55,247 nucleotides of DNA from Desulfobacteraceae bacterium (GCA_003599865.1 QZKS01000095.1:1-55247), one strand, 5' to 3'; counted from the first letter of the stretch, positions 28,032 through 35,462 are shown. Numbers and translations: made by a program. The notes: generated by a model from the letters alone, not told the origin.

Positions 28032-28240
28032 TTCTTTCCATTTTTTTCTGAATCGCTATTGTTTTATGATTTCCTTCGAATCCGTTTAAGCGGTGATTTC
28101 CTATCCTTTCTTCTATTGGTTTTTCTTCCGTGTACGGTCCAAATATCATTTGACATGAAAGAACGGGTATCCTAAAGCAGAAATGAAGGTTATCACTGTC
28201 GGGGTATTATGATGAATGGACTGGGAATAAGGGTTATCAA

Positions 28241-28651
28241 ATGAAAATGGGATGTAAACTGATCGATTTGACGGAGGATACAGCTACCGTACTGTATAAT
28301 GAGCATCATCAACAGGGATCTTTTGTGGAGTTCGAGATTCAATTGCCTGAGGAGATTCTTCTGGATTCTTTTACGATAAACGGCATTGTCACTGCAAGCG
28401 ATCATATCCAGGATAACGGGTCCAGCGGGTACGTAACCAGAATGAAAATCGGGGAACTCTCGGTGGAAAATAAAAAAATACTGTCCGCCTATATTGCCTT
28501 CTTAAAGCAGGAAAAGGAACTGGAAAAAATACATATCGACTATGAAGCGATCCAGGAGGCAATCCTTAAATTCAGTGAGAGTTTTTTTCAGATGGTGTCG
28601 ATTGCGGAACAGCTGAGTGAAAAAACCTCTAAAAAGATTACCCTTCATTAA
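28241..28651 (+). CDS. PilZ-like domain protein with helical tail
   Basis: A 136-residue protein. The first 90 residues have a beta-barrel pattern reminiscent of PilZ-type domains (CKLIDLTEDTATVLYNEH, GSFVEFEIQLPEEI, GYVTRMKIGELS), but neither RxxxR nor DxSxxG is present. The remainder is helical and charged (IAFLKQEKELEKIH...). The start follows taaggg with 7-base spacing. It ends 27 bases before the FAD-protein gene and may be co-transcribed with it. The PilZ relation is a tentative structural guess. Confidence 0.55.
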   Translation: MKMGCKLIDLTEDTATVLYNEHHQQGSFVEFEIQLPEEILLDSFTINGIVTASDHIQDNGSSGYVTRMKIGELSVENKKILSAYIAFLKQEKELEKIHIDYEAIQEAILKFSESFFQMVSIAEQLSEKTSKKITLH

Positions 28652-28678
28652 TCATAATGCAACGTGATGGTAAACAGA

Positions 28679-30064
28679 ATGTCTTCAGAATATGATGTGA
28701 TCATTGTTGGAGGTGGTCCGGCAGGGCTCTTTGCCGCGTATTATCTTTGCGAGCATTCAGACTGCTCCGTACTGCTGATCGAAAAAGGAAAAGGAGTTCT
28801 GAAACGGAAATGTCCGATCAGCAATACACGGGGGTGCCGGAAATGCAAGCCATGCAATATTCTTTCCGGTATCGGAGGGGCAGGGCTTTTCTCCGATGGA
28901 AAACTCAATTTCATTCATAAACTGGGAAAAACCGATTTGACACAGTTTCTGCCTGTTTCCGAGGCAGTTCAACTGATTGATGAAACGGAACAGATATTCA
29001 ACCATTTTGATATGGATGGGCCGATCTATCCTTCGGATATGGATGCGGCGAGACAGATACGAAAACAGGCCAAGATCCGGGGGGTTGATCTTCTGCTGAT
29101 CAAGCAGAAACATCTCGGCAGTGATTTTTTGCCGGGTCATATCGATGGCATGACCGAATATATCAAATCAAAGGGAGTTGTGATTCACACCTCGGAAGAG
29201 GTGAAGGACATCCTGGTGGAAAAAAATGCTGTTAAAGGTTTAATAACAAACCGGAAAGAGTATTTTGCCAAAAATGTAATACTGGCACCCGGCAGGATCG
29301 GTTCAAACTGGATCGTCGACCTGGCTTCCCGGCATAACATTGAGCTCAGTCAACGCGGGATTGAGGTGGGTGTCCGGGTGGAAGTCCATAATGATATCAT
29401 GCAGGATCTCTGTGATGTAATTTATGACCCCACATTTTTTATCCAGACCAACAAATACGATGATGAAACCAGAACCTTCTGCACAAACAAGGGCGGTTTT
29501 GTCACGCAGGAAAGCTACAGCAATTTTGTATGTGTCAATGGCCATGCTTATCGTAACAAGAAGTCCGACAATACAAATTTCGCTTTTCTTTCCAAGGTTG
29601 TGTTAACCGAACCGGTAACCGATAACCAGGCTTATGGCGAGGCCATTGGGAGTCTGGCAACCCTAATCGGCGGTGGCAAACCTCTGCTTCAACGCTTCGG
29701 GGATCTGAAGCGGGGCAGACGCAGCACCTGGAACCGGGTGAAAAAGGGATATATTGAACCCAGCCTGACGGACGTTGTATGCGGCGATATTGCCATGGCC
29801 CTTCCGGAGAGAATCCTGACGAACATCATCGAAGGGCTGAGCAAGCTGAACTGCGTGGTTCCCGGTGTATCCAATGATGAGACACTGATGTATGCTCCGG
29901 AAATTAAATTTTTTGCCACACAATTGAAAACAGACAATGACCTGGAAACCAGGATCAGAGGAATGTATGTGGCCGGAGACGGACCGGGAGTTGCCGGAAA
30001 TATAGTGTCCGCCGGTGCCACTGGATTGATTCCCGCCAAAGCCATCCTCAGAAAGATGTCTTGA
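28679..30064 (+). CDS. FAD-dependent dehydrogenase, COG2509 type
   Basis: About 461 residues from the ATG at 28679 (in-frame GTG 28664 and ATG 28667 are alternatives). The N-terminal DVIIVGGGPAGLFAAYYL is a dinucleotide-binding Rossmann motif followed at the second strand by LLIEKG. The family-specific cysteine-rich insert SNTRGCRKCKPCNILSGIGGAG (about 50-75) and FSDGKLNF follow, and the C-terminus has the FAD-contacting GMYVAGDGPGVAGNIVSAGATG. This is the widespread, biochemically unassigned COG2509 family of soluble flavoproteins. The three closely spaced Cys (C, C, C) could hold a disulfide or metal. Confidence 0.85.
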   Translation: MSSEYDVIIVGGGPAGLFAAYYLCEHSDCSVLLIEKGKGVLKRKCPISNTRGCRKCKPCNILSGIGGAGLFSDGKLNFIHKLGKTDLTQFLPVSEAVQLIDETEQIFNHFDMDGPIYPSDMDAARQIRKQAKIRGVDLLLIKQKHLGSDFLPGHIDGMTEYIKSKGVVIHTSEEVKDILVEKNAVKGLITNRKEYFAKNVILAPGRIGSNWIVDLASRHNIELSQRGIEVGVRVEVHNDIMQDLCDVIYDPTFFIQTNKYDDETRTFCTNKGGFVTQESYSNFVCVNGHAYRNKKSDNTNFAFLSKVVLTEPVTDNQAYGEAIGSLATLIGGGKPLLQRFGDLKRGRRSTWNRVKKGYIEPSLTDVVCGDIAMALPERILTNIIEGLSKLNCVVPGVSNDETLMYAPEIKFFATQLKTDNDLETRIRGMYVAGDGPGVAGNIVSAGATGLIPAKAILRKMS

Positions 30065-30122
30065 ACCGGATACCCTATAACGTTTTTTGTATTTTTTGAT
30101 GTTTGCAGGGCAGGTTAATAAC

Positions 30123-30151
30123 TTGACAAATTGTGATGTTTGAGGTAAACA
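30123..30151 (+). promoter_or_regulatory. Promoter for the small gene at 30214
   Basis: TTGACA (30123-30128), a 17-base spacer, and TAAACA (30146-30151), 63 bases before the ATG at 30214, which has a gggagg ribosome site. Confidence 0.5.
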
Positions 30152-30213
30152 TTGTTAACTGAAAAGAACCACTGTATGGACTTTTCATCAATTATTACGG
30201 GAGGAATGGTTTT

Positions 30214-30432
30214 ATGTCAACACAGGAAAGACGCGCCGGTCAAGACAGGCGATCCGGTATTGACCGGCGCCGGATGCGTCCATTACGACTGAAAAACACC
30301 TATTTCCTGGAGCGCAGGCTGCATCCGACAGACCGAAGATCCGGTCTTGAGCCTAGAACCGGTTGGTCTCGCATTAACAAATGGAGCAGTGCTTATATCG
30401 GTATTGAAGTGGCAGACACATTAAATCGGTAA
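30214..30432 (+). CDS. Small Arg-rich protein of unknown function
   Basis: A 72-residue, very basic protein with two similar halves: ERRAGQDRRSGIDRRR near the N-terminus and LERRLHPTDRRSGLEPR in the middle, each with an RR(S/A)G core separated by about 32 residues. Arg-rich repeats of this style occur in short deltaproteobacterial proteins of unknown role. It has its own promoter and ribosome site. It lies tail to tail with the minus-strand gene at 30448, with 15 bases between stops. It could bind nucleic acid or polyphosphate; this is a guess from charge only. Confidence 0.6.
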   Translation: MSTQERRAGQDRRSGIDRRRMRPLRLKNTYFLERRLHPTDRRSGLEPRTGWSRINKWSSAYIGIEVADTLNR

Positions 30433-30447
30433 CAACATTTTATCCAA

Positions 30448-31086
30448 TCACGTATCTTGTTCCTCCCATATTCGGTTATGCCGTGCAATTTCCCGCTCTT
30501 CTACGGTTTCCACAAAGTGGTCAATATTTTTCATCGCCCGGAATCCTTCATACCCCTCATAAATGAAATCAATGATCCCCCCGACCCCAATCAGGTGGGC
30601 TGCAGTTCGGACGGTTTTGAGGGAAACCGCAACAATCCATTTCTGGCTGAGCCGGTGGAATGTCCGTGTCACTTTGGTGCTTAACCGGATCTGGTAGAGA
30701 CGCTGATTATAATTGTCGAGACTACGGTATACCCTTTCATATTCTTCTTCCGTCAGATCCGGACCGATATTGAGTTTGATCATCTGTTCAACCATACGGT
30801 CGTCCAGATTATCGGTCAGTTCATGCAATTCAATGACTTGACTGACGGCCAATATGATACCCTTATAAATTTTTCCTTTCAGCAGCTTATGGAGTTGTTT
30901 GATACTGGTGTCCCGGAAGGAAAAATCATCCGGTGCATAAAGCTTTTCGAAAAAAAAGACCCCGATTTTGCTATATTCCGGGTTGTTTTTTAAATCCGCA
31001 TAGGTCTGGTTCAGACGATTGGATTGAAAAGCCTGCAGAGCGCGTTTTAATGTTAGGAATTCATCACTTTTTACTGACTTTTTCAT
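30448..31086 (-). CDS. Unknown protein under the palindromic operator (putative storage-granule regulon)
   Basis: A 212-residue, mostly helical protein that I cannot assign. Recognisable segments are LKRALQAFQSNRLNQTYADLKNNPEYSKIGVFF near the N-terminus, FFFEKLYAPDDFSFRDTSI (about 44-62) and a hydrophobic helix with VGGIIDFIYEGYEGFRAM (about 174-191) close to the C-terminus. There is no signal peptide. Its promoter carries the same 17-bp palindromic element as the phasin promoter, with the -10 and start region covered, so it should be co-regulated with the granule coat protein. It lies directly downstream of the phaR gene on the same strand but has its own promoter. Confidence 0.75.
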   Translation of the reverse strand: MKKSVKSDEFLTLKRALQAFQSNRLNQTYADLKNNPEYSKIGVFFFEKLYAPDDFSFRDTSIKQLHKLLKGKIYKGIILAVSQVIELHELTDNLDDRMVEQMIKLNIGPDLTEEEYERVYRSLDNYNQRLYQIRLSTKVTRTFHRLSQKWIVAVSLKTVRTAAHLIGVGGIIDFIYEGYEGFRAMKNIDHFVETVEEREIARHNRIWEEQDT

Positions 31087-31187
31087 TATAACTCATCCAT
31101 GATGGTTTTTTTGAATATTGAATTTATAAACGGTTTCCCGGCGTCATTCAGCTCTGTTCAAAGATGTTTACAGATTGATTTGACTGT

Positions 31188-31232
31188 ATGACGCAATGCG
31201 TTATAGTATGGTAAGGGTCGATCACTTGTCAA
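31188..31232 (-). promoter_or_regulatory. Promoter with PhaR-type operator for the gene 30448-31086
   Basis: On the minus strand, TTGACA (31232-31227), an 18-base spacer and TACTAT (31208-31203) form a promoter. Touching the -10 and covering the start region is ATGACGCAATGCGTTAT (31188-31204), with the perfect 11-bp palindrome core ACGCAATGCGT at 31191-31201. The same 17 bases recur at 33631-33647. Position indicates repression. Confidence 0.7.
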
Positions 31233-31304
31233 GGGGTTTTGCCATTTTTAAGACAACAGGATGGTACTCATTTGAATGATGTTTCCACCGTTAAACAGAT
31301 CAAG

Positions 31305-31877
31305 TCATTGCTTTTTCTTTTTCCGTGGTTGCTCCAGTCGTTCCACTTTTCGATTCAGCTGGTCGATTCTGGCTGCCAGATCTTCCACCTGATCTTTGGA
31401 AGCCAGGTTCATCACACTGAGAACTTCATTCAACCGCCGGTCAATATTATCCTGGATCCAGGTTTTCAGTGTTTCCGTATATCCGACAATCTCGTTTTTC
31501 AGATTCCGGCCTTCCGACTTGGAAAGTTCCTTGTCTTTAACCAGCAGGTTAACCAGTTTATCAACTTCATCTTCCGCCATAGTTAAAGCCCCCTGCCAGA
31601 GGGAGACATATTTTTTTGCGTAATCACTCAAGGTATCGCCACCTTTCCGGAGAAGATCCATTAAAACCTTGGAGGATACAACCTTATCCTGGCTGTTTCT
31701 GTCTCTTGCGATCAGTTGGGACACAATCGATGTGGTCAGGTCTTCGCTTGTCTGATTATCGATAATGGATACTTCCTTGCCGGATTTGATCAGTTTCGCA
31801 AGTTTGTCCATGGATATGTATTTTTTATCCGTGGTGTCATACATTTTTCGATTGGCATATTTTTTTATCTTATGCAT
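31305..31877 (-). CDS. phaR: PhaR, polyhydroxyalkanoate-responsive repressor
   Basis: A 190-residue regulator; the ATG at 31877 follows gggaga and opens directly into the family motif. The N-terminal domain (about 1-60) MHKIKKYANRKMYDTTDKKYI... is the PHB-accumulation regulator DNA-binding domain, with IIDNQTSEDLTTSIVSQLI. The middle part (about 70-130) fits the second PhaR domain, and the C-terminal NLASKDQVEDLAARIDQLNRKVERL is a short hydrophobic module shared with the next two proteins. In the best-studied cases PhaR binds polymer granules and represses phasin genes until granules appear. The gene has its own promoter. Confidence 0.88.
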   Translation of the reverse strand: MHKIKKYANRKMYDTTDKKYISMDKLAKLIKSGKEVSIIDNQTSEDLTTSIVSQLIARDRNSQDKVVSSKVLMDLLRKGGDTLSDYAKKYVSLWQGALTMAEDEVDKLVNLLVKDKELSKSEGRNLKNEIVGYTETLKTWIQDNIDRRLNEVLSVMNLASKDQVEDLAARIDQLNRKVERLEQPRKKKKQ

Positions 31878-31903
31878 ACGATTTTCTCCCATGAGATGAC
31901 ATT

Positions 31904-31949
31904 CTATAACCGACCGGCGTATTCTTGCGTCAAGAAAGACGTTTGTCAA
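31904..31949 (-). promoter_or_regulatory. phaR promoter region with inverted repeat
   Basis: On the minus strand, TTGACG (31933-31928) plus an 18-base spacer and TTATAG (31909-31904) is the better promoter; TTGACA lies upstream at 31949-31944. TTCTTG-CGT-CAAGAA (31922-31936), an inverted repeat, overlaps the proximal -35. It includes TTGCGTCA, part of the element seen at the phasin promoter. Possible autoregulatory site. Confidence 0.4.
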
Positions 31950-32060
31950 TTGTTTATTTGACTGCGATTTTATGGAAGTTTATTTCCGGACGAACACGTC
32001 TGACAGAGAAGTTGTTTACCGAAGAGTTCACCGCTTGTTTTTGAGTGAACCCTACGGTAA

Positions 32061-32108
32061 AAAGCCGGCTGTTTTTATCCCGGTGTTTTTCCCATTCCAG
32101 CCGGCTTT
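32061..32108 (-). terminator. Terminator of the second phaR-like gene
   Basis: Arms AAAGCCGGCTG (32061-32071) and CAGCCGGCTTT (32098-32108) pair perfectly over 11 bp. Read on the minus strand the stem is followed by a short T run, about 65 bases after the stop at 32173. Confidence 0.8.
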
Positions 32109-32172
32109 ACCGGAAGACGGGTAAAGGCATCGTCCCAAACCGGCAGGACCTGCCTTGAGAACCGAATGATAA

Positions 32173-32706
32173 TTATGATTCAAGGGCTTGTTCGGAAACA
32201 CTCAGTTCTTCATTTGCTGTTTCCGGATCTTTCCGGATCTGCTGAACCTGCTGTTCCTGATTCTTTTCCATTTCCTTGATCTGACGGCTGTGCTTCTGTC
32301 CCATTTCTTTTATTTTTTGAGCCTGACGTTTTTCCAGTTCAGCCACCTTATGATTCAGGGCGTCCATGCTGGAGGTCAGCTTTATGATCTGGTCTTTGGT
32401 AGGGAGATTCATCGCACTTAAAATTTTGTTAATTCTGGTATCCAGATTTTTACTGATCCATTTTTTATTGTCATCCACCCACTTCTTGACGGCAACAGTC
32501 TTTTGGCTTGCAGCCTTTTTTGCGGTTTTCCGGGGTTCGGGCAACTGGCTGATCGTTTTCCGGGTGATATCTTTTTCAGTCTTGCTGTCAATAATTTTGA
32601 TTTTTGATTTTTTTGCCAACAGTTTTGCCAGGTCTTCCTTTTTCACATATTTTTTGTTGTCCGTATCATAATAGCGGCCGTTGGCGTACTGCTTGATTGT
32701 TATCAT
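32173..32706 (-). CDS. PhaR-like protein fused to a phasin-type coiled coil
   Basis: A 177-residue protein that begins like PhaR (ITIKQYANGRYYDTDNKKYV... IIDSKTEKDITRKTISQL, about 1-55) but lacks the second PhaR domain. A Lys/Ala-rich linker (about 56-75) leads into WVDDNKKWISKNLDTRINKILSAMNLPTKDQIIKL, the same C-terminal module as PhaR and the neighbouring phasin-like protein. A long Gln/Glu/Lys coiled coil then extends to the end. It could be a granule-bound coat protein that also touches DNA, or a regulator with altered oligomerisation. A GATGAT-N5-ATCATC repeat (32725-32741) lies between its ribosome site and the upstream terminator. Confidence 0.75.
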   Translation of the reverse strand: MITIKQYANGRYYDTDNKKYVKKEDLAKLLAKKSKIKIIDSKTEKDITRKTISQLPEPRKTAKKAASQKTVAVKKWVDDNKKWISKNLDTRINKILSAMNLPTKDQIIKLTSSMDALNHKVAELEKRQAQKIKEMGQKHSRQIKEMEKNQEQQVQQIRKDPETANEELSVSEQALES

Positions 32707-32765
32707 GGTATTCTCCTTCAGCTTGATGATAAGTGATCATCGGTAATCTGTAATTCATCATAAAT

Positions 32766-32807
32766 AAAGCTTCCTGCCGTCATTTTTTCATGATGGCAGG
32801 AAGCTTT
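32766..32807 (-). terminator. Hairpin terminator after the phasin-like gene
   Basis: AAAGCTTCCTGCC (32766-32778) pairs with GGCAGGAAGCTTT (32795-32807) over 13 bp. The stem extends inward through GTCAT/ATGAT with one wobble, giving a very long hairpin. It lies 57 bases after the stop at 32864. The T tract on the minus strand is imperfect (tttattta), so partial read-through into the phaR-like gene is possible. Confidence 0.75.
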
Positions 32808-32863
32808 CATACCTTCTATCCGAAACCGGCAATTTCGGAAAGGATCAGTATTGTCTGAAATGG

Positions 32864-33532
32864 TTATGCAGCATATTGGGTGCTCAAGGTTTCCACTTTT
32901 TTACTCAGGGCCTTCATACTTTGACTCAATTTCTCGATATCCTGTTTGCTCGGCAAATTAAGCTGCTCGGGAATGGCTTTGACACGTTTTTCAATCTTCG
33001 TTTCAATGGATTTTTTACCCGGGATCTTTTTGACCGTTTTTTTGCCGGTCTTCATTATTTCCTCAACAATCAGCCGGGTGTCTTTCTCGATTCCCTGCAG
33101 GAGTTCTTTTCCGTCTTCAATATAGGACTCCATTTTCTTCCGGGTGTCTGTTTTGACATTTTCAAAATATTCTTTCCCGTCATCCAGCAGGTTGTTGATT
33201 GCCTTTCGCGGGTTGCTCTTGGCTTTTTTGGCGAACGACTTTCCGTCTTTCATATAGATGTCAACTTTTTTCCGGGTGTCCTTCCGGGTATCCTCAAGGA
33301 ATTCTCTGCCGTCATCGATCAGACTGTCAATTTTTTTGCGTGGACTCTTCTTGAGGTCCTGAACAAATTCTTTTCCGGTCTTGATTGGTTTTTGAATGAA
33401 TTTTTCATTGAATTCCCTGGCAGTATCCGACAGGTTGCTTTTTACCTCTTCGACAGTTCGAATGGTATAGAATTTGGATTTCTGAGAACTCTTTTTACTG
33501 GTTGTTTTTCCGGTCGCTTTTTTGGTAGCCAT
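32864..33532 (-). CDS. Phasin-like granule coat protein with internal repeats
   Basis: A 222-residue, Lys-rich helical protein. After a basic N-terminus (about 1-20) comes an array of about 20-25-residue repeats with the pattern hydrophobic-DDG-(R/K)-(E/S)-(F/Y)-...-DTRKK: SLIDDGREFLEDTRKDTRKK, IYMKDGKSFAKKAKSNPRKA, LLDDGKEYFENVKTDTRKK, YIEDGKELLQGIEKDTR. The C-terminus LNLPSKQDIEKLSQSMKALSKKVETL is the short module shared with the two PhaR-type neighbours and reminiscent of PhaF/PhaI-type phasins. It would coat PHA or neutral-lipid inclusions in the cytoplasm. Its promoter holds two palindromic operators. Confidence 0.75.
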   Translation of the reverse strand: MATKKATGKTTSKKSSQKSKFYTIRTVEEVKSNLSDTAREFNEKFIQKPIKTGKEFVQDLKKSPRKKIDSLIDDGREFLEDTRKDTRKKVDIYMKDGKSFAKKAKSNPRKAINNLLDDGKEYFENVKTDTRKKMESYIEDGKELLQGIEKDTRLIVEEIMKTGKKTVKKIPGKKSIETKIEKRVKAIPEQLNLPSKQDIEKLSQSMKALSKKVETLSTQYAA

Positions 33533-33600
33533 TTTTTTACCCCCTGATATGTTTTATGGTTAGATTTTTCTTTACTTTTATACTCGTAATCCGGTATTTA

Positions 33601-33656
33601 TTCATAACGCATTGCGTCATGACAACAAATATGACGCAATGCGTTATGAATGTCAA
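33601..33656 (-). promoter_or_regulatory. Phasin promoter with two operator copies in a perfect 20-bp inverted repeat
   Basis: TTCATAACGCATTGCGTCAT (33601-33620) and ATGACGCAATGCGTTATGAA (33631-33650) are exact reverse complements separated by 10 bases. Each has an 11-bp palindromic core (33607-33617, 33634-33644), 27 bp centre to centre. On the minus strand TTGACA (33656-33651) and CATATT (33633-33628) are spaced 17 bases, so one operator fills the spacer and the other covers about +8 to +27. A repressor bound here would block the promoter. The element lies in the divergent gap shared with the acyltransferase operon. Confidence 0.8.
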
Positions 33657-33776
33657 GCGGTTTTTACATTTTTTATTTTTTATTTGCACAACCAATCCTT
33701 GAAATAAGCGTACAATCTGATATTGTAGCGCGTATATTCTCAGACACTTGGCACCCACTATGCGAGGAGGCGTTCA

Positions 33777-35462
33777 ATGGCAGAAAGAATGACAAATGCG
33801 GATAATTTTTGGTTGTGCATGGATGACCCCACCAATTTAATGGTAATTACAGCCTTCATGGAGTTCAAAGAACCCGTCAATTTCAAACGCCTTCAGGCTA
33901 CCATTGACAGCCGCCTTGCCTCATTCCCCAGATTTCAGATGCGGGTTGTAAGACCGAAATCCGGAGTCGGCCTGCCGAGTTGGGAGATGGACCCGAATTA
34001 TGATCCCAGATCCCATGTACAACGAATTGCCTTGCCTTCCCCGGGCGATAAAAAAGATCTTCAGGAGATGATCAGCAACCTGACCATGACGCCCCTTGAT
34101 CTGAACAAGCCGCTATGGCAGATCCATCTGATTGAAAATTACGGTGAGGGAAGCGTTATTTTCTTCCGGATACACCATGCCATTGCAGACGGAATTGCAC
34201 TGGTCTACGTTCTGCTTTCCGCGACAGATTCGGATCCGAACGCACCATGGCCGGACAGCAGCAAGCCGCGCTTGAAAAAGCGTTCGTTGCATATCGGATC
34301 CTTTCTATCGATGGATGCCATGGTCGGATCCATCGGAAACAGCCTGAAAACCACACAGAAGTTCGGTAAAAAAATGATCAGGGAAGTCGAAAAAATGATT
34401 TCCAATACCGAATATCGCAAGAAGGTGGTTCAGACAACCGGCCGCTTTCCCACAGATTTTACCAAAGTGCTGTCCAAACACACGATTATGAGTTCGGATC
34501 CGAATACTCCTTTCAAGGGGAAGCTGGGTGTTCGAAAACTGGTTGCCTGGACCGACCCCATGGAACTCAGCAAGATCAAGTCCGTTGGCAAAGCCATCAG
34601 CATGACAACCCTTAACGATGTCCTGATTGCGACCGTAACCGGCGCGATGCGCCGATATCTTAAAACCCGGCATGTGGCTGTGAATGAACTGGATCTTCGT
34701 GTAACGGTTCCGGTGAATATTCGCAAACCGGGTACGGAGTTCGAGCTGGGTAATAAATTCAGTCTGGTTTTTCTTCCCTTGCCCGTATATCTGGAAGATC
34801 CGGTTCTTCGATTGAAGGAAGTCAAAAGACGTATGGATCATTTAAAAACATCACCGGATCCTTATATCAACTTTGTCTTGCTGAGTACGATTGGGTATCT
34901 TCCGCCGGGACTCGCACAAAAAGCTGCTCAGTTGTTTGGGAATAAGGCCTCCGGAGTCATGACCAATGTTCCGGGACCGCAGCAGCCTTTGTATTTTTCC
35001 GGGAGTAAGATCGAAAATATCATGTTCTGGGTGCCCAGATCCGGAAAAATCGGATTGGGTATCAGCATCCTCAGCTATGACGGTAAGGTTACCGTGGGAA
35101 TTGCTTCAGACGAAAAACTGATGCCGGACCCGGAAGTCCTGCTGGAGGGATTTGAGGAGGAATTCAACTATCTGCTGGAGCTGGTTCAAACCGGAAAAAT
35201 CTATGATGAGCCGCTTGTGCTGCACGATCGGTATAAAGAAGCGCAGGATGCGACGAAAAATCAGAAAGAAGAAGATGATGATTCGCCATCCGATCATCCG
35301 GAAAAGCAATACGGCAGATGCCGGGCGGTCACCAAAAGTGGAAAACCATGCAGAAACAAGGCAGTGAATGATTCCGGGTATTGCAAGGTTCATTCGACCG
35401 TTTCTGAAGAAGGCAGCCAGATCAAAGATGTGGTGCAATTGATGAAGGAGTTGATTGAATGA
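33777..35462 (+). CDS. Wax ester synthase / diacylglycerol acyltransferase (WS/DGAT)
   Basis: A 561-residue acyltransferase of the bacterial WS/DGAT family, which joins acyl-CoA to a fatty alcohol or diacylglycerol to make storage wax ester or triacylglycerol. The active-site motif HHAIADG (HHxxxDG) is at about 126-132. Family segments ERMTNADNFWLCMDD (N-terminus), LNDVLIATVTGAMRRYL (about 283) and GVMTNVPGPQQPLYFSG (about 390) are intact. The C-terminus has an extra domain: an acidic linker, then a C-X9-C-X10-C-X2-H cluster (about 520-545) that looks like a small zinc site. A strong gaggagg precedes the ATG; a TTGAAA-N16-TATTGT promoter is possible at 33699-33726. First gene of a six-gene operon. 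Confidence 0.9.
   Translation: MAERMTNADNFWLCMDDPTNLMVITAFMEFKEPVNFKRLQATIDSRLASFPRFQMRVVRPKSGVGLPSWEMDPNYDPRSHVQRIALPSPGDKKDLQEMISNLTMTPLDLNKPLWQIHLIENYGEGSVIFFRIHHAIADGIALVYVLLSATDSDPNAPWPDSSKPRLKKRSLHIGSFLSMDAMVGSIGNSLKTTQKFGKKMIREVEKMISNTEYRKKVVQTTGRFPTDFTKVLSKHTIMSSDPNTPFKGKLGVRKLVAWTDPMELSKIKSVGKAISMTTLNDVLIATVTGAMRRYLKTRHVAVNELDLRVTVPVNIRKPGTEFELGNKFSLVFLPLPVYLEDPVLRLKEVKRRMDHLKTSPDPYINFVLLSTIGYLPPGLAQKAAQLFGNKASGVMTNVPGPQQPLYFSGSKIENIMFWVPRSGKIGLGISILSYDGKVTVGIASDEKLMPDPEVLLEGFEEEFNYLLELVQTGKIYDEPLVLHDRYKEAQDATKNQKEEDDDSPSDHPEKQYGRCRAVTKSGKPCRNKAVNDSGYCKVHSTVSEEGSQIKDVVQLMKELIE

Noticed and set aside
33748-33764. Sigma54-like TGGCAC-N5-ATGC before the WS/DGAT gene
   Set aside because: It ends only about 13 bases before the ATG, so transcription would start after the ribosome site; one base of the -12 element also differs.
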